A stretch of DNA of 64,000 bases from Rhodopseudomonas pseudopalustris (GTDB lineage Bacteria; Pseudomonadota; Alphaproteobacteria; Rhizobiales; Xanthobacteraceae): positions 17,215 to 81,214 of the forward strand of contig NZ_FODT01000016.1 of assembly GCF_900110435.1 (NCBI RefSeq). The letters are read 5' to 3'. The position numbers were made by a program, and so were the translations under genes. Positions 19,660-31,049 of the stretch are shown here, one piece after another. Within the stretch, counting starts at the first letter, position 1; each line of letters opens with the position of its first letter. Below the pieces are notes generated by a model that had not been told where the DNA came from, did no database searches, and saw only the letters and a program-made list of their open reading frames with translations.

Positions 19660-20367
19660 CTACTTCGCCTGCGCGATCTCGGCGACGATCGCCTCGGCCG
19701 CCTGCTTCGGATCCGCCGCTTCCATCACCGGGCGACCGACCACCAGATGACTGGCGCCAGCCGTGATCGCGCGCGCCGGGGTCATGATCCGCTTCTGATC
19801 GCCGGCGGCCGCCCCGGCGGGCCGAATTCCCGGCGTCACCAACGCCATGTCCGGGCCGACGATGCCGCGCAGATTGGCCGCCTCTTCGGGCGAGCACACC
19901 AGGCCATCGACGCCGATCGCCAGCGCCTGCCGCGCCCGCGCCTCGACGAGGTCACGCACCCCGAACCGATAGCCGGCGTCGGCGAGATCGCTGTCGTCGT
20001 AGGACGTCAGCACGGTCACAGCGAGAATCTTCAGCCCCGAATCACCACGCGCCGCGACCGCGGCCTTCATGGTCTGCGGGTAGGCGTGCACGGTGAGGAA
20101 GGTCGCGCCGAGCGAATTCAGACTCTCGACGCCGCGCGCCACGGTGTTGCCGATGTCGTGCAGCTTGAGGTCGACGAACACCTTCTTGCCGGCGCGGGCG
20201 AGCTTTTCGACCAGCGGCAGGCCGCCCGCATAAGCGAGCTGATAGCCGATCTTGTAGAAGCCGACGCTGTCGCCGAGCTTTTCGATCATCGCATTCGCGG
20301 CGGCGACGCTGGGGACGTCCAGCGCGACGATCAGCCGGTCGCGATCGGCAGGGTCGGCTTGCGCCAT
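19660..20367 (-). CDS. pyrF: Orotidine 5'-phosphate decarboxylase
   Basis: PyrF makes UMP in pyrimidine synthesis. The 235-residue TIM-barrel protein has the substrate-binding DVPS near residue 18 and the catalytic charged motif [13 protein letters not shown], then GIRPAG and VVGRPV near the phosphate site. Spacing to the upstream FMN reductase gene is 6 bases, so the two genes likely form an operon. Confidence 0.96.
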   Translation of the reverse strand: MAQADPADRDRLIVALDVPSVAAANAMIEKLGDSVGFYKIGYQLAYAGGLPLVEKLARAGKKVFVDLKLHDIGNTVARGVESLNSLGATFLTVHAYPQTMKAAVAARGDSGLKILAVTVLTSYDDSDLADAGYRFGVRDLVEARARQALAIGVDGLVCSPEEAANLRGIVGPDMALVTPGIRPAGAAAGDQKRIMTPARAITAGASHLVVGRPVMEAADPKQAAEAIVAEIAQAK

Positions 20368-20373
20368 GACCAG

Positions 20374-20955
20374 TTACCTCATCAAGTGTTGGGCAAAATC
20401 GATCAGTTGCCGCACCATCGCCTGCAGGGCGGCGATGTCGGCGGGAAGCTTCAGGCGGTCGGTCTCGTCATAGGCCTGATGCGCGAAGGACAGCGCGAGC
20501 TGATTGGGAATCACCGGTGCGCGGCAGCCGGACAGGATCAGTCGAAGCGCCGCGAGGCAGCGGGCACCGCCGAGCTTGCCTTCGGAGGCCGCGGCGAGCG
20601 CGAAGGCCCGCTCGCGAAACACCTGGCCCTGTGTCTCGTGCGAATCCTCGACGCGCGACACCCAGTCGATCGCATTCTTCAACAGCGCCGGCGGCGCGGA
20701 ATTGTATTCCGGGCTGACGATCAGCACGCCGTGATGCGCGCCGATCATCCGCTTCAGGTTGATGGCATTGATCGGCACGCCGGACTTCGCCCCGAAGTCA
20801 CCGTCATAGATCGGGAGAGGATAATCGGCGAGCGACAGCCGGGTGACGTCGACGTCGGCGCAGGCGAATTCATGCGCCGCGGCGGCCGCCAGCCGCACAT
20901 TATGCGAGCCGGTGCGCAGCGATCCGGGAATGACGAGGATTTTCACCACTGACAT
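20374..20955 (-). CDS. NADPH-dependent FMN reductase / quinone reductase family
   Basis: This 193-residue flavodoxin-fold protein has the phosphate-binding loop PGSLRTGSHNVRLA and the family signature VSPEYNSAPPALLKNAIDWVSR seen in ChrR/ArsH/YieF-type reductases. It probably reduces quinones or other electrophiles with FMN. The specific substrate is not predictable. Six bases separate it from pyrF. Confidence 0.87.
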   Translation of the reverse strand: MSVVKILVIPGSLRTGSHNVRLAAAAAHEFACADVDVTRLSLADYPLPIYDGDFGAKSGVPINAINLKRMIGAHHGVLIVSPEYNSAPPALLKNAIDWVSRVEDSHETQGQVFRERAFALAAASEGKLGGARCLAALRLILSGCRAPVIPNQLALSFAHQAYDETDRLKLPADIAALQAMVRQLIDFAQHLMR

Positions 20956-21103
20956 GACGCCGATCTCCTGCCGCCGACACGCGCGACCATGGCCGCGCCC
21001 TGTTTAGCGAAGTTGGACGGCGAAGGAACACCGGAATTTTTCCGGTCGACTACGGCTGGGGTAACAAATGAGAGCGGAGCGATCGCCAGCAGCAGCGCGA
21101 TGC

Positions 21104-21706
21104 TCAACCCTTGCGATAGACCCAGACCCGGGCCGGAGGGATGTTCATCCAGATCCGCTCCGAAGCCTCGGTCGAAACGCCCGGGAGCGATTTCGGGATC
21201 GGCGGCGCCACCGAATAGGTGAACTGGACGAATGGCGCGCCGGGTTCGAGCAGATTGAAGGAATCGCGGATCAGCTTCATCCGGGTCAACATCGGCTTCG
21301 TCACCAGCGGAAGCCCCGACACCACTGCGGTCGCGGGCTCCGGCAGCACATCCCACAACGAGTCACGCAGCCGGTAGGCGTCGCCCTGCACCACGGTGGC
21401 CTGCGGATAGCGCTCGCGAAGCAGCGCGCAGAAGCTCGGATTGTATTCGACAAGAACTAGTCGTTTTTGCTCGACGCCGTGCTCGACCAGCGCGCTGGTG
21501 ATCGCGCCGGTCCCGGGGCCAAGTTCGATGACCGGCCCGGTCGAATCGATGTCGACATATTGCGCCATGGTGCGGGCCAGCAACTTGCCCGACGGCATCA
21601 CTGCGCCCATGTGCAGCGGCTTTTCGATCCAGGAACGAAGGAAGCGAACCTCGTCATCAAGACGGGGCTGCTTCTTCAACGCGCGAACCGTGGACTGCAA
21701 AGCCAT
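21104..21706 (-). CDS. pmtA: Phosphatidylethanolamine N-methyltransferase, PmtA (Rhizobial/Rhodobacter) type
   Basis: This 200-residue SAM-dependent methyltransferase is soluble or peripheral, unlike eukaryotic PEMT. Motif I is VIELGPGTGAIT, followed by LVEYNPSF (motif II) and the region SGLPLVTKPMLTRMKLIRDSF that is characteristic of PmtA. PmtA converts phosphatidylethanolamine to phosphatidylcholine by three methylations. An upstream promoter candidate is listed separately. Related enzymes of the same fold dimethylate rRNA adenines (KsgA), but the N-terminus LRSWIEKPLHMGAVMPSGK favours PmtA. Confidence 0.87.
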   Translation of the reverse strand: MALQSTVRALKKQPRLDDEVRFLRSWIEKPLHMGAVMPSGKLLARTMAQYVDIDSTGPVIELGPGTGAITSALVEHGVEQKRLVLVEYNPSFCALLRERYPQATVVQGDAYRLRDSLWDVLPEPATAVVSGLPLVTKPMLTRMKLIRDSFNLLEPGAPFVQFTYSVAPPIPKSLPGVSTEASERIWMNIPPARVWVYRKG

Positions 21707-21763
21707 TCCGCTACCAAACCGGGAGGTAATTTTGGCCCAGTGTCAAATTATTGTTACAGGACA

Positions 21764-21790
21764 AGTATAGGGCGCTCCCTTGCGGGTCAA
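21764..21790 (-). promoter_or_regulatory. Candidate sigma-70-type promoter of pmtA
   Basis: On the minus strand TTGACC (21785-21790) and TATACT (21764-21769) are separated by 15 bases. The spacer is short, but both hexamers are close to consensus. The predicted transcript would start near 21757, about 50 bases before the ATG at 21706. Confidence 0.5.
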
Positions 21791-21799
21791 GTTAGACCG

Positions 21800-22939
21800 T
21801 TAGGGAGTGTTTGCGCGCGAGCCAAAGAAGTCCTTGACCTTGGTGAAGAAACCCGCCGCCTCGGGTTGAGTTGCACCCGACGACAATTTTTCGAACTCCG
21901 CGAGCAGCTCTTGCTGCTTCTTGGTCAAATTCTGCGGCGTTTCGACGGCAACCTGAACATACATGTCGCCGACCTGACGGGATCGCAGCACCGGCATGCC
22001 TTTTCCCGTGATGCGGAATCGTCGCCCGGTCTGGGTGCCGGACGGGACTTTCACCTTGGTCTTGCCGCGCTCGATGGTCGGCACCTCGAATTCGCCGCCC
22101 AACGCCGCGGTGACCATCGAGATCGGCACGCGGCAGTGCAAGTCCGCGCCATCGCGCTGGAAGATGGCGTGCGAGGCAAGCGACAAGAAAATATAGAGGT
22201 CGCCGGGCGGTCCGCCGCGGACTCCGGCCTCGCCCTCGCCGGCGAGGCGGATGCGGGTGCCGTCCTCGACGCCCTGCGGAATGTTGACCGACAGCGTGCG
22301 CTCGCGGGTCACCCGGCCGGAGCCGGTGCAGGACGGGCACGGGTCCTCGATGATCTGGCCGCGACCCTGGCAGCTCGGGCAGGTGCGCTCCAGCGTGAAG
22401 AACCCCTGGGCCTGGCGGACGCGGCCCGCGCCGCCGCAGGTCGAGCAGGTCTTCGGCTTGGTGCCGGCCTTGGCGCCGATCCCGGAGCAGGATTCGCAGG
22501 TGACCGAGACCGGGATTTCGATCTGCGCGGTCTTGCCCTTGAAGGCGTCCTCGAGCGAGATTTCCATGTTGTAGCGCAGGTCGGCGCCGCGCTCGCGGCC
22601 GGTGCCGCGGCCACCACGCTGCCCGGCCATGCCGAACAGGTCCTCGAAAATGTCGGAGAACGACGACGCAAAACCGGCGCCGAAGCCGGCGCCGCCGCCC
22701 ATGCCCTGCTCGAACGCGGCGTGGCCGTAGCGGTCGTAGGCGGCGCGCTTGTCGCCGTCCTTCAGGACCTCATAGGCTTCGTTGATTTCCTTGAATTTGA
22801 CTTCGCTCGAGGCGTCGCCCGGATTTCGGTCCGGGTGCCATTTCATCGCAAGCTTGCGAAACGCGCTCTTGAGCGTCGATTCGTCTGCGCTGCGCTCGAC
22901 TTCAAGGGTTTCGTAGTAACAGCGCTTGGTCGTGGACAT
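21800..22939 (-). CDS. dnaJ: Chaperone DnaJ (type I Hsp40)
   Basis: The DnaK co-chaperone has 379 residues. The J domain (about residues 1-72) contains HPD in [11 protein letters not shown], followed by a Gly/Phe-rich linker and four CxxCxGxG zinc-finger repeats ([32 protein letters not shown]) and the C-terminal substrate-binding domain. The ATG at 22939 ([12 protein letters not shown]) gives the standard start; the open frame to 22981 crosses the intergenic hairpin and is not likely coding. It follows dnaK on the same strand. Confidence 0.97.
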   Translation of the reverse strand: MSTTKRCYYETLEVERSADESTLKSAFRKLAMKWHPDRNPGDASSEVKFKEINEAYEVLKDGDKRAAYDRYGHAAFEQGMGGGAGFGAGFASSFSDIFEDLFGMAGQRGGRGTGRERGADLRYNMEISLEDAFKGKTAQIEIPVSVTCESCSGIGAKAGTKPKTCSTCGGAGRVRQAQGFFTLERTCPSCQGRGQIIEDPCPSCTGSGRVTRERTLSVNIPQGVEDGTRIRLAGEGEAGVRGGPPGDLYIFLSLASHAIFQRDGADLHCRVPISMVTAALGGEFEVPTIERGKTKVKVPSGTQTGRRFRITGKGMPVLRSRQVGDMYVQVAVETPQNLTKKQQELLAEFEKLSSGATQPEAAGFFTKVKDFFGSRANTP

Positions 22940-22958
22940 GGCGACGCTCTCAATTGTC

Positions 22959-23023
22959 ATGGCCGGGATCGACCCGGCCATCCATCATGTTCGAACGATG
23001 GACCCCCGGGTCAAGCCCGGGGG
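22959..23023. repeat. Two perfect hairpins between dnaK and dnaJ
   Basis: The first inverted repeat is ATGGCCGGG-5 nt-CCCGGCCAT (22959-22981). The second is CCCCCGGG-5 nt-CCCGGGGG (23003-23023). Neither is followed by a T-run on the minus strand, so they look like a REP element or RNA-processing/attenuation site within the dnaKJ transcript, not a classical intrinsic terminator. Confidence 0.6.
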
Positions 23024-23068
23024 TGACGATATCGCTGCGATCAGGACGCATCACAAGACGACCGCCGA

Positions 23069-24970
<1,902 letters not shown>

Positions 24971-25364
24971 AGTGCTCATATCCTTCTTTTTGCGGCGAGT
25001 TGGGCGGGCCCTGACGGCGCACCAATCCAAACCCCCAAATATCAAATGCTCGCGATTGTGCGGCGGTGAGCCTCATATAGGAGGGGGGGTGGTGGCCGCA
25101 AGGACTGGCATGCGGCTTGGCTCACGAAAACCCGGGCTTTGATGAATCCTTATCGGCGTCGACGACCGGCCGGCCGCCGCCGTTTTGCAGCACGGAAGGC
25201 GCCGGCTTGCGCCCCATCGTCCCAGCGCGCTGTTGCGCCTTGACGGGGCAGCAGGACGTGATCTGTTTGGCGCTCGAACGAAGCGTCGGTGGCGCTGCGA
25301 TCGCCCGGCGGGCCGCGGGGCGCGACCATCGAACGGCCTCAATGCGTCTTCAGTAGAGCCCTCC
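24971..25364 (-). other. Divergent intergenic region between dnaK and the periplasmic protein gene
   Basis: These ~394 bases hold the dnaK leader and promoter. No supported gene is seen, though the frame of the right-hand gene is open back to 25185. No inverted repeat resembling CIRCE (TTAGCACTC-N9-GAGTGCTAA) was found here. Confidence 0.5.
25072..25102 (-). promoter_or_regulatory. RpoH (sigma-32)-type heat-shock promoter of dnaK
   Basis: On the minus strand CTTG (25099-25102) is followed, after 17 bases, by CCTATATGAG (25072-25081). This fits the alphaproteobacterial RpoH pattern CTTG-N16-18-CYTATNTNNG, exactly in the -10 part. A transcript starting near 25065 would have a leader of about 95 bases. 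Confidence 0.72.
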
Positions 25365-26318
25365 ATGAGACAGATAGCGCGCCTCTTTGCGATTGCCCTG
25401 GTGTTTGCCGCCGCGACCCCGGCAGTCGCCGCCGACACCGTCTATCCGCGCGGCATCCGCGTCGGCGTCACGCCGATGCCGGGGCTGACCGAATCGCAGG
25501 CATTCCTCGGCTTCGAATCCGCCGGTCACGGCGTCAAGGTTCTGCTGGCGGAATTGCCGGGCCCGGCGTTCGGCGAAGTCGAAGCCGCCTTCAAGGCTGT
25601 GCCGGAAGGCGCGATGGGCAAGGTGAAGCCGGAGAGCATCGAGACCGCCGCCGGCAAGGCCTACTACACCGCCGAAGACGCCGTGGTCGGAACCGACAAG
25701 GTCCGACGCTACTCGCTGATCGTGCCGGGCAGCAAGATGTTCTCCGGCTACATCGCAGTGCAGGTCGCCGACAGCGAGGCACAGACCTATTCGGACGAGG
25801 CCGTGAAGAAGATGCTGACCTCGGTCTCGGTGCGCCAGCAGGTGCCGATCGAGGAGCAGATCGCGCAGATGCCGTTCAGCATCCGCGAAACCGCCGGTTT
25901 CAAGACGGTGCGAACGCTGGCGCCGGGCGCGGCCCTGCTGTTCGCCGACGGCAACGAGGAAACCGGCGTCGAAGGCGCGCCGTTCATGGTGCTTGGCCTG
26001 ATCGGCTCGGTGCCGGACCAGACCGACGCCCGCGCCCGCTTCGCCCAGCAGGCGGCCGCAACGATTCCCGGACTGCGCGAGGCGAGGATCACCACGTCCG
26101 AGCCGATGCGGATCGACGGCTCGGCGGGCTTCGAGACCCGGATCGAGGCCGTCAGCGGCAAGGACAACACCCCCGTCACCCCCGTCACCGTCGTGCAGTG
26201 GCTGCGTTTCGGCAGCGCCAGCGTGGCGATGCGGGTGATCGGCAGCTCGCCGCGCGATCAGTGGTCGGAAGCGTTTCCGCGCTTCCGCAAGGTCCGCGAC
26301 GGACTGAAGGGACGCTGA
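25365..26318 (+). CDS. Periplasmic protein of unknown function
   Basis: The 317-residue product starts at ATG 25365 with a signal peptide (RQIARLFAIALVFAAATPAVA, cleavage expected after AVA near residue 22). The mature part is soluble, without further membrane segments or recognisable catalytic motifs. It contains the strings RGIRVGVTPMPGLTESQAFLGFE and VQWLRFGSASVAMRVIGSSPRDQW. It is divergent from dnaK and convergent with grpE. I do not recognise a family; it resembles uncharacterised exported proteins of Bradyrhizobium/Rhodopseudomonas. Confidence 0.75.
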   Translation: MRQIARLFAIALVFAAATPAVAADTVYPRGIRVGVTPMPGLTESQAFLGFESAGHGVKVLLAELPGPAFGEVEAAFKAVPEGAMGKVKPESIETAAGKAYYTAEDAVVGTDKVRRYSLIVPGSKMFSGYIAVQVADSEAQTYSDEAVKKMLTSVSVRQQVPIEEQIAQMPFSIRETAGFKTVRTLAPGAALLFADGNEETGVEGAPFMVLGLIGSVPDQTDARARFAQQAAATIPGLREARITTSEPMRIDGSAGFETRIEAVSGKDNTPVTPVTVVQWLRFGSASVAMRVIGSSPRDQWSEAFPRFRKVRDGLKGR

Positions 26319-26335
26319 TCAGGGCGTTTGCGGGC

Positions 26336-26426
26336 TAAAGCGTTTTCGAGCGAAGTGGATGCCGGTTCGCGTGAAGACAACGCCTCGACGCCGGAGAGCC
26401 GCTCGGTTCTGACTCCGTCAGAACCG
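26336..26426. repeat. Dispersed repeat fragment plus perfect hairpin between convergent genes
   Basis: Bases 26336-26384 (aaagcgttttcgagcg..., then gtggatgccggttcgcgtgaa) match a repeat type common between genes in this group. Directly after it is CGGTTCTGAC-tcc-GTCAGAACCG (26404-26426), a perfect 10-bp stem with a 3-base loop. It separates the periplasmic protein gene from convergent grpE and may be a bidirectional terminator, although there is no T-run. Confidence 0.55.
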
Positions 26427-26434
26427 AAACTGCT

Positions 26435-27058
26435 TCAAGAGACGCCGCCTTCATTGCCGTTGGCAGCCGCAGGCGCCGGCTTGGCGCCGCCCTTGGACAC
26501 GCCGACCAGCGCCGGGCGCAGCACGCGCTCGCCGATCATGAAGCCGGCCTGAACCACCTGAACCACGGTGCCCGCGGGGACCGACGGATCCGGCACTTCG
26601 TACATCGCCTGCTGGAAATTGGGGTCGAACTTCTCGCCCTGCGGATCGAACTTCTTGACGCCGTTCTTCTCCAGCGCGTTGATCAGCGAACGCTCGGTGA
26701 GCTCGACGCCCTCGATCAAGCCCTTGAGACCGGCGTCGGCATTGGCGCGGGCTTCGGCCGGAACGGCGTCGAGCGCGCGCTGCAGATTGTCGGCGATCTC
26801 GAGCACGTCACGCGCGAAGGCGCTGACGCCGTAAGTCCGCGCATCGGCGACCTCCTTGGCGGTCCGGCGGCGCAGGTTTTCCATTTCCGCCAGCGTGCGC
26901 AGCATCTTGTCGCGCGCTTCAGCGGCTTCCCGCACCAGCGCCTCGTTCGCGCCTTCTTCCGGGTCGTCCGGCATGATGTACGGCTTGGAAACCACCGGAT
27001 CGGCTGGCTGCGCCTGATCCTGGTTGTTGTCCTTTTGTCCGTTGGAATCGGTCATCAC
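26435..27058 (-). CDS. grpE: GrpE, nucleotide exchange factor of DnaK
   Basis: This 207-residue protein has an acidic, Gln/Asp-rich N-terminus, a long coiled coil (about residues 40-95, including [25 protein letters not shown]) and the compact beta domain containing [23 protein letters not shown] and [22 protein letters not shown], both standard for GrpE. hrcA lies 96 bases upstream on the same strand, the usual hrcA-grpE pair. Confidence 0.96.
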   Translation of the reverse strand: MMTDSNGQKDNNQDQAQPADPVVSKPYIMPDDPEEGANEALVREAAEARDKMLRTLAEMENLRRRTAKEVADARTYGVSAFARDVLEIADNLQRALDAVPAEARANADAGLKGLIEGVELTERSLINALEKNGVKKFDPQGEKFDPNFQQAMYEVPDPSVPAGTVVQVVQAGFMIGERVLRPALVGVSKGGAKPAPAAANGNEGGVS

Positions 27059-27154
27059 GCTACCTTCTTTGATAAAAACGTCTGGATCGGTCGGGAGTTG
27101 GGCTGCCCGGGATATCGTGGTTTATGCTGCGAAAATCAAGCTTGGCTGGCGGCG

Positions 27155-28243
27155 TCAGCCGCCGAGCATCTGGCTGACGATGCGCGCCGTATAGTCCACC
27201 ATCGGGATCACCCGCGCGTAGTTCAGCCGCGTCGGGCCGATCACGCCGAGCACGCCGACGATGTGACCGGCGCCGTCGCTGTAGGGCGCGATGATGGTGG
27301 ACGAGCCCGACAGCGAGAACAGCTTGTTCTCCGAGCCGATGAAGATCCGCACGCCCTCGGCGCGCTCGGCGCGGCCGAGCAGATCGACCACGCCTCGCTT
27401 TGTCTCGAGTTCGTCGAACAGCAGCCGCACCCGCTCGAGGTCCTCGAGCGCGTGCAGATCCTCGAGCAGATTGGCGTGGCCGCGCACGATCAGCTGACGG
27501 TCCTCGCCGTCGCCGCCGGACCAGCTCGCGATCCCCGCCGAAATGACTTTCTGGGTGAGTTGATCGAGTTCGGTGCGGTCCTGCGACAGCAGGGTTTCGA
27601 GTTCGAGCCGCGCTTCGGCCAGCGTTCGGTTGCGAATCCGCGCGTTGAGGAAGTTCGACGCCTCGACCAGCGCCGACGACGGCACACCGGGGGGTAGCGC
27701 CAGCACCCGGTTCTCGACCTGGCCGTCCTCGGCCACCAGGATCACCAGCGCGCGCTCCGGCTCGAGGCGTACGAATTCGAGATGCTTGAGCCGCACATTG
27801 GATTTCGCCGTCAACACCACCGCGGCGGCCCGGGTCAGGCCCGACAACCGGGTCAACGCTTCGCCGAGCGCCGCCTCGACCGTCTGCGCCTGCCCCACTG
27901 ACGACAGCTGCGCCTGGATCGACTGCCGTTCCGGCTCGGTGAGGTCGCCGACCTGCATCAGCGCATCGACGAAGAAACGCAGGCCGAGTTCGGTCGGCAG
28001 CCGGCCGGCCGAGGTGTGCGGCGCGTAGATCAGGCCGAGATGTTCGAGATCGGCCATCACATTGCGCACCGAGGCCGGCGACAACGGCATCGAGATCAGC
28101 CGCGAGATGTTGCGCGAGCCGACCGGCTCCCCGGTCGCCAGGTAGCTTTCGACGATCTGGCGAAAGATATCCCGCGAGCGCTCGTTGAGCTGGGCCAGTC
28201 CGGTATTGGGCGCGATCAAGCCGATCGGATCATGATGAGCCAA
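27155..28243 (-). CDS. hrcA: Heat-inducible transcription repressor HrcA
   Basis: The 362-residue protein has an N-terminal winged helix (residues about 20-100, with [30 protein letters not shown]), a GAF-like middle and the C-terminal signature [18 protein letters not shown]. HrcA represses groESL and sometimes grpE by binding CIRCE operators. No CIRCE element was found beside dnaK, grpE or hrcA in this window, so its target is presumably elsewhere (typically groESL). Confidence 0.96.
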   Translation of the reverse strand: MAHHDPIGLIAPNTGLAQLNERSRDIFRQIVESYLATGEPVGSRNISRLISMPLSPASVRNVMADLEHLGLIYAPHTSAGRLPTELGLRFFVDALMQVGDLTEPERQSIQAQLSSVGQAQTVEAALGEALTRLSGLTRAAAVVLTAKSNVRLKHLEFVRLEPERALVILVAEDGQVENRVLALPPGVPSSALVEASNFLNARIRNRTLAEARLELETLLSQDRTELDQLTQKVISAGIASWSGGDGEDRQLIVRGHANLLEDLHALEDLERVRLLFDELETKRGVVDLLGRAERAEGVRIFIGSENKLFSLSGSSTIIAPYSDGAGHIVGVLGVIGPTRLNYARVIPMVDYTARIVSQMLGG

Positions 28244-28394
28244 CTTGTCCTCCGTGACCCCTCTAATCTGTCGTTGCCGACGTCCGGTTACAAGCGGGCA
28301 GGTGATCTAACCGGCCACCGCCCTTGCCGCTGCGGCGCTCCGCCCCTAAAAGCAGCCCGGATCGCCATTTCCCGAATTTGACGGAGGATTTCCC

Positions 28395-29108
28395 ATGCGG
28401 CCAAGCCGCCGTGCGCCCGACGAATTGCGCGCTGTTTCGCTGGAGCGAGGCGTCGTGAAGTATGCTGAGGGCTCCTGCCTGGTTAAATTCGGCGACACCC
28501 ATGTGCTGGTGACGGCAACCCTGGAAGAGCGGCTTCCGCCATGGCTGAAGGGCCAGGGACGCGGCTGGGTCACCGCCGAATACGGCATGTTGCCCCGCGC
28601 CACGCTGGAACGCACCCGCCGCGAGGCCGCCGCAGGCAAGCAGAACGGCCGCACCGTCGAGATCCAGCGCCTGATCGGGCGCTCGCTGCGCGCCATCGTC
28701 GATCTGCAGGCGCTCGGCGAGCGCCAGATCACGGTCGATTGCGACGTGCTGCAGGCCGATGGCGGCACAAGGACCGCCTCGATTACCGGCGCCTGGGTGG
28801 CGCTGGCCGACTGCCTTGGCTGGATGAAGACCCGCAACATGATCAAGGGCACCGTGCTGCGCGATAACGTGGCCGCGATCTCCTGCGGCATCTACAACGG
28901 TATCCCGGTACTCGACCTCGACTATGCCGAGGATTCCGAAGCCGAGACCGACGCCAATTTCGTGATGACCGGCGACGGCCGGATCATCGAAGTGCAAGGC
29001 ACTGCCGAAAAGACGCCGTTCTCGCAGGACGAGTTCCTGGCGCTGATGGCGCTCGCGCAGAAGGGCGTGACGCGGCTGGTCGATCTGCAGAAAATGGCGG
29101 TGGCGTGA
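28395..29108 (+). CDS. rph: Ribonuclease PH
   Basis: Rph trims tRNA 3' ends by phosphorolysis. The 237-residue protein contains [21 protein letters not shown], the motif [30 protein letters not shown] and the phosphate-binding [15 protein letters not shown]. It is divergent from hrcA and leads the run rph-rdgB-hemW, with 52 bases to rdgB. Confidence 0.97.
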   Translation: MRPSRRAPDELRAVSLERGVVKYAEGSCLVKFGDTHVLVTATLEERLPPWLKGQGRGWVTAEYGMLPRATLERTRREAAAGKQNGRTVEIQRLIGRSLRAIVDLQALGERQITVDCDVLQADGGTRTASITGAWVALADCLGWMKTRNMIKGTVLRDNVAAISCGIYNGIPVLDLDYAEDSEAETDANFVMTGDGRIIEVQGTAEKTPFSQDEFLALMALAQKGVTRLVDLQKMAVA

Positions 29109-29160
29109 GTCATTCTTGCCACGCATTTGCGGCCGCTCCTGAGCTACGCTGAGCACCGCC

Positions 29161-29793
29161 ATGCATCGTCGAATCAGCGGCAAGCTTGTGATCGCGACCC
29201 ATAATCCCGGCAAGCTTGCCGAGATGCGGGAACTGCTGGCCCCTTACGGGATCGAGGCGGTGTCGGCCGGCGAGCTGGGCCTCGGCGAGCCTGACGAGAC
29301 CGGCGACAGCTTTCGCGCCAATGCGCGGATCAAGGCCGAAGCCGCGGCGCAGGCGGCAAAGCTGCCGGCTTTTGCCGACGATTCAGGCCTGTCCGTGGAT
29401 GCGCTCGACGGCGCGCCGGGGATTTTTTCGGCACGCTGGGCCGGCGAGGGCAAGGACTTCAACGCCGCGATGGCCCAGATCGAGCGGCTGCTGCGGGAGC
29501 GCGGCGCCACCGCGCCGGCGCAGCGCGGCGCGCACTTCGTCTCGGCCTTGTGCGTCGCCTGGCCCGACGGCCATATCGAGGAAGTCGAGGCGCGGGCGGA
29601 CGGCACGCTGGTCTGGCCCCCGCGCGGCGACGCCGGCTTCGGGTATGACCCGATGTTTCTGCCCGATGGCCATGACCGCACATTCGGCGAGATGACCAGT
29701 ATCGAGAAGCACGGCCTGCCGCCACTCGGGCTCGGCCTGTCGCATCGCGCCCGCGCCTTCGTCAAACTGGCGGAGATCTGCCTTGGGCGCTGA
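29161..29793 (+). CDS. rdgB: RdgB/HAM1 non-canonical purine NTP pyrophosphatase
   Basis: The enzyme hydrolyses dITP, XTP and related nucleotides to keep them out of DNA. The 210-residue protein has the N-terminal signature [15 protein letters not shown], the metal site [17 protein letters not shown] and [18 protein letters not shown] near the end, then HRARAF. It starts with MHRRISGK at 29161. The following hemW gene overlaps its end by 11 bases. Confidence 0.96.
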   Translation: MHRRISGKLVIATHNPGKLAEMRELLAPYGIEAVSAGELGLGEPDETGDSFRANARIKAEAAAQAAKLPAFADDSGLSVDALDGAPGIFSARWAGEGKDFNAAMAQIERLLRERGATAPAQRGAHFVSALCVAWPDGHIEEVEARADGTLVWPPRGDAGFGYDPMFLPDGHDRTFGEMTSIEKHGLPPLGLGLSHRARAFVKLAEICLGR

Positions 29794-30940
29794 TCCCGAC
29801 AAGGCGTTCGGCGTCTACGTGCACTGGCCGTTCTGCCTGTCGAAGTGCCCGTATTGCGACTTCAACAGCCACGTCCGCCACGCCGCGATCGACGAGGCGC
29901 GATTCGCCCGCGCCTTCGCCCGCGAGATTGCAGCCACTGCGGCGCGGATCGGTCCGCGTGATGTCAGCTCGATCTTTCTCGGCGGCGGCACGCCGTCGCT
30001 GATGCAGCCCTCGACCGTCGGCGCGATCCTCGACGCGATCGGCAAACATTGGCGCGTCACGCCCGATGCCGAAGTATCACTCGAAGCCAATCCGACCAGC
30101 GTCGAGGCGACGCGGTTTCGCGGCTATCGCGCCGCCGGCGTCAACCGCGTCTCGCTCGGCGTGCAGGCGCTCGACGACGCCTCGCTGAAGACGCTCGGCC
30201 GGCTGCACACCGCGCAGGAGGCGATGGACGCGGTGGCGATCGCGCGCTCGGCTTTCGATCGTTATTCGTTCGACCTGATCTATGCACGTCCTGGACAAAC
30301 GCCGGCGATGTGGGAGGCCGAGCTGCGCCGGGCGATCGGCGAGGCGGCCGAACATCTGTCGCTCTATCAGCTCACCATCGAAGCCGAGACGCCGTTCTTT
30401 GCGCTGCATCGGGCGGGCAAACTGCAGACACCGGACGAATCCGCGTCGCGCGCGCTCTACGACGTCACGCAATCGGTCTGCGCAGAGCTCGGACTCCCTG
30501 CCTACGAGATTTCCAATCACGCCCGCCCGGGTGCCGAGTGCAAGCACAACCTCGTCTACTGGCGCGGCCAGGAATATGCCGGGATCGGACCCGGCGCGCA
30601 TGGCCGGCTCGACATCGGCGGCACGCGCTACGCGATCGCCACCGAAAAACGGCCGGAGAGCTGGATGATGCGGGTCGAAGCCACCGGCACCGGCGTGATT
30701 ACCGACGACCGCCTGAACAGCGAAGAGCGCGCGGACGAATTCCTGCTGATGGGGCTGCGGCTCGCCGAGGGCATCGACCCGCGGCGCTATCAGGCGCTGG
30801 CGGGCCGCTCGCTCGACCCGTCGCGGATCGCGCTATTGTGCGCGGAAGGCGCCATCGCGGTCGACGCTGATGGTCGTCTGCGCGTGACCCAAGCCGGCTT
30901 CCCGGTGCTCGACGCCGTGGTGGCGGATCTGGCGGCTTGA
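29783..30940 (+). CDS. hemW: HemW, radical SAM heme chaperone
   Basis: The 385-residue protein starts at a TTG inside the rdgB 3' end. The radical SAM motif CLSKCPYC (Cys18, Cys22, Cys25, pattern CX3CX2C) lies within [15 protein letters not shown], followed by GGGTPSL and the HemW C-terminal domain. HemW-type proteins are often labelled oxygen-independent coproporphyrinogen oxidase but mostly lack that activity and act in heme trafficking. The extra N-terminal Cys of true HemN is absent (CXXXCXXC without the later Cys). The TTG start is plausible but unconfirmed. Confidence 0.92.
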   Translation: MGADPDKAFGVYVHWPFCLSKCPYCDFNSHVRHAAIDEARFARAFAREIAATAARIGPRDVSSIFLGGGTPSLMQPSTVGAILDAIGKHWRVTPDAEVSLEANPTSVEATRFRGYRAAGVNRVSLGVQALDDASLKTLGRLHTAQEAMDAVAIARSAFDRYSFDLIYARPGQTPAMWEAELRRAIGEAAEHLSLYQLTIEAETPFFALHRAGKLQTPDESASRALYDVTQSVCAELGLPAYEISNHARPGAECKHNLVYWRGQEYAGIGPGAHGRLDIGGTRYAIATEKRPESWMMRVEATGTGVITDDRLNSEERADEFLLMGLRLAEGIDPRRYQALAGRSLDPSRIALLCAEGAIAVDADGRLRVTQAGFPVLDAVVADLAA

Positions 30941-30947
30941 GTTTGTC

Positions 30948-31038
30948 ATTCCGGGGCGCGCCGGAAGGCGCGAACCCGGAATCTCTTTTTTCCAGCCTAT
31001 CGGGATTCCGGGTTCGCCATTGCGCGGCGCCCCGGAAT
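30948..31038. repeat. Long imperfect inverted repeat between hemW and convergent lppC-like gene
   Basis: The left arm begins ATTCCGGGGCGCG and runs to GAACCCGGAATC; the right arm is GATTCCGGGTTCG to GCGCCCCGGAAT. The same ATTCCGGG...CCCCGGAAT structure occurs at 42166-42261, so it is a dispersed palindromic unit. Confidence 0.7.
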
Positions 31039-31049
31039 CACCGGCCGGG

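Noticed and set aside
24971..25364. CIRCE operator near dnaK
   Set aside because: No TTAGCACTC-N9-GAGTGCTAA-like dyad is present.
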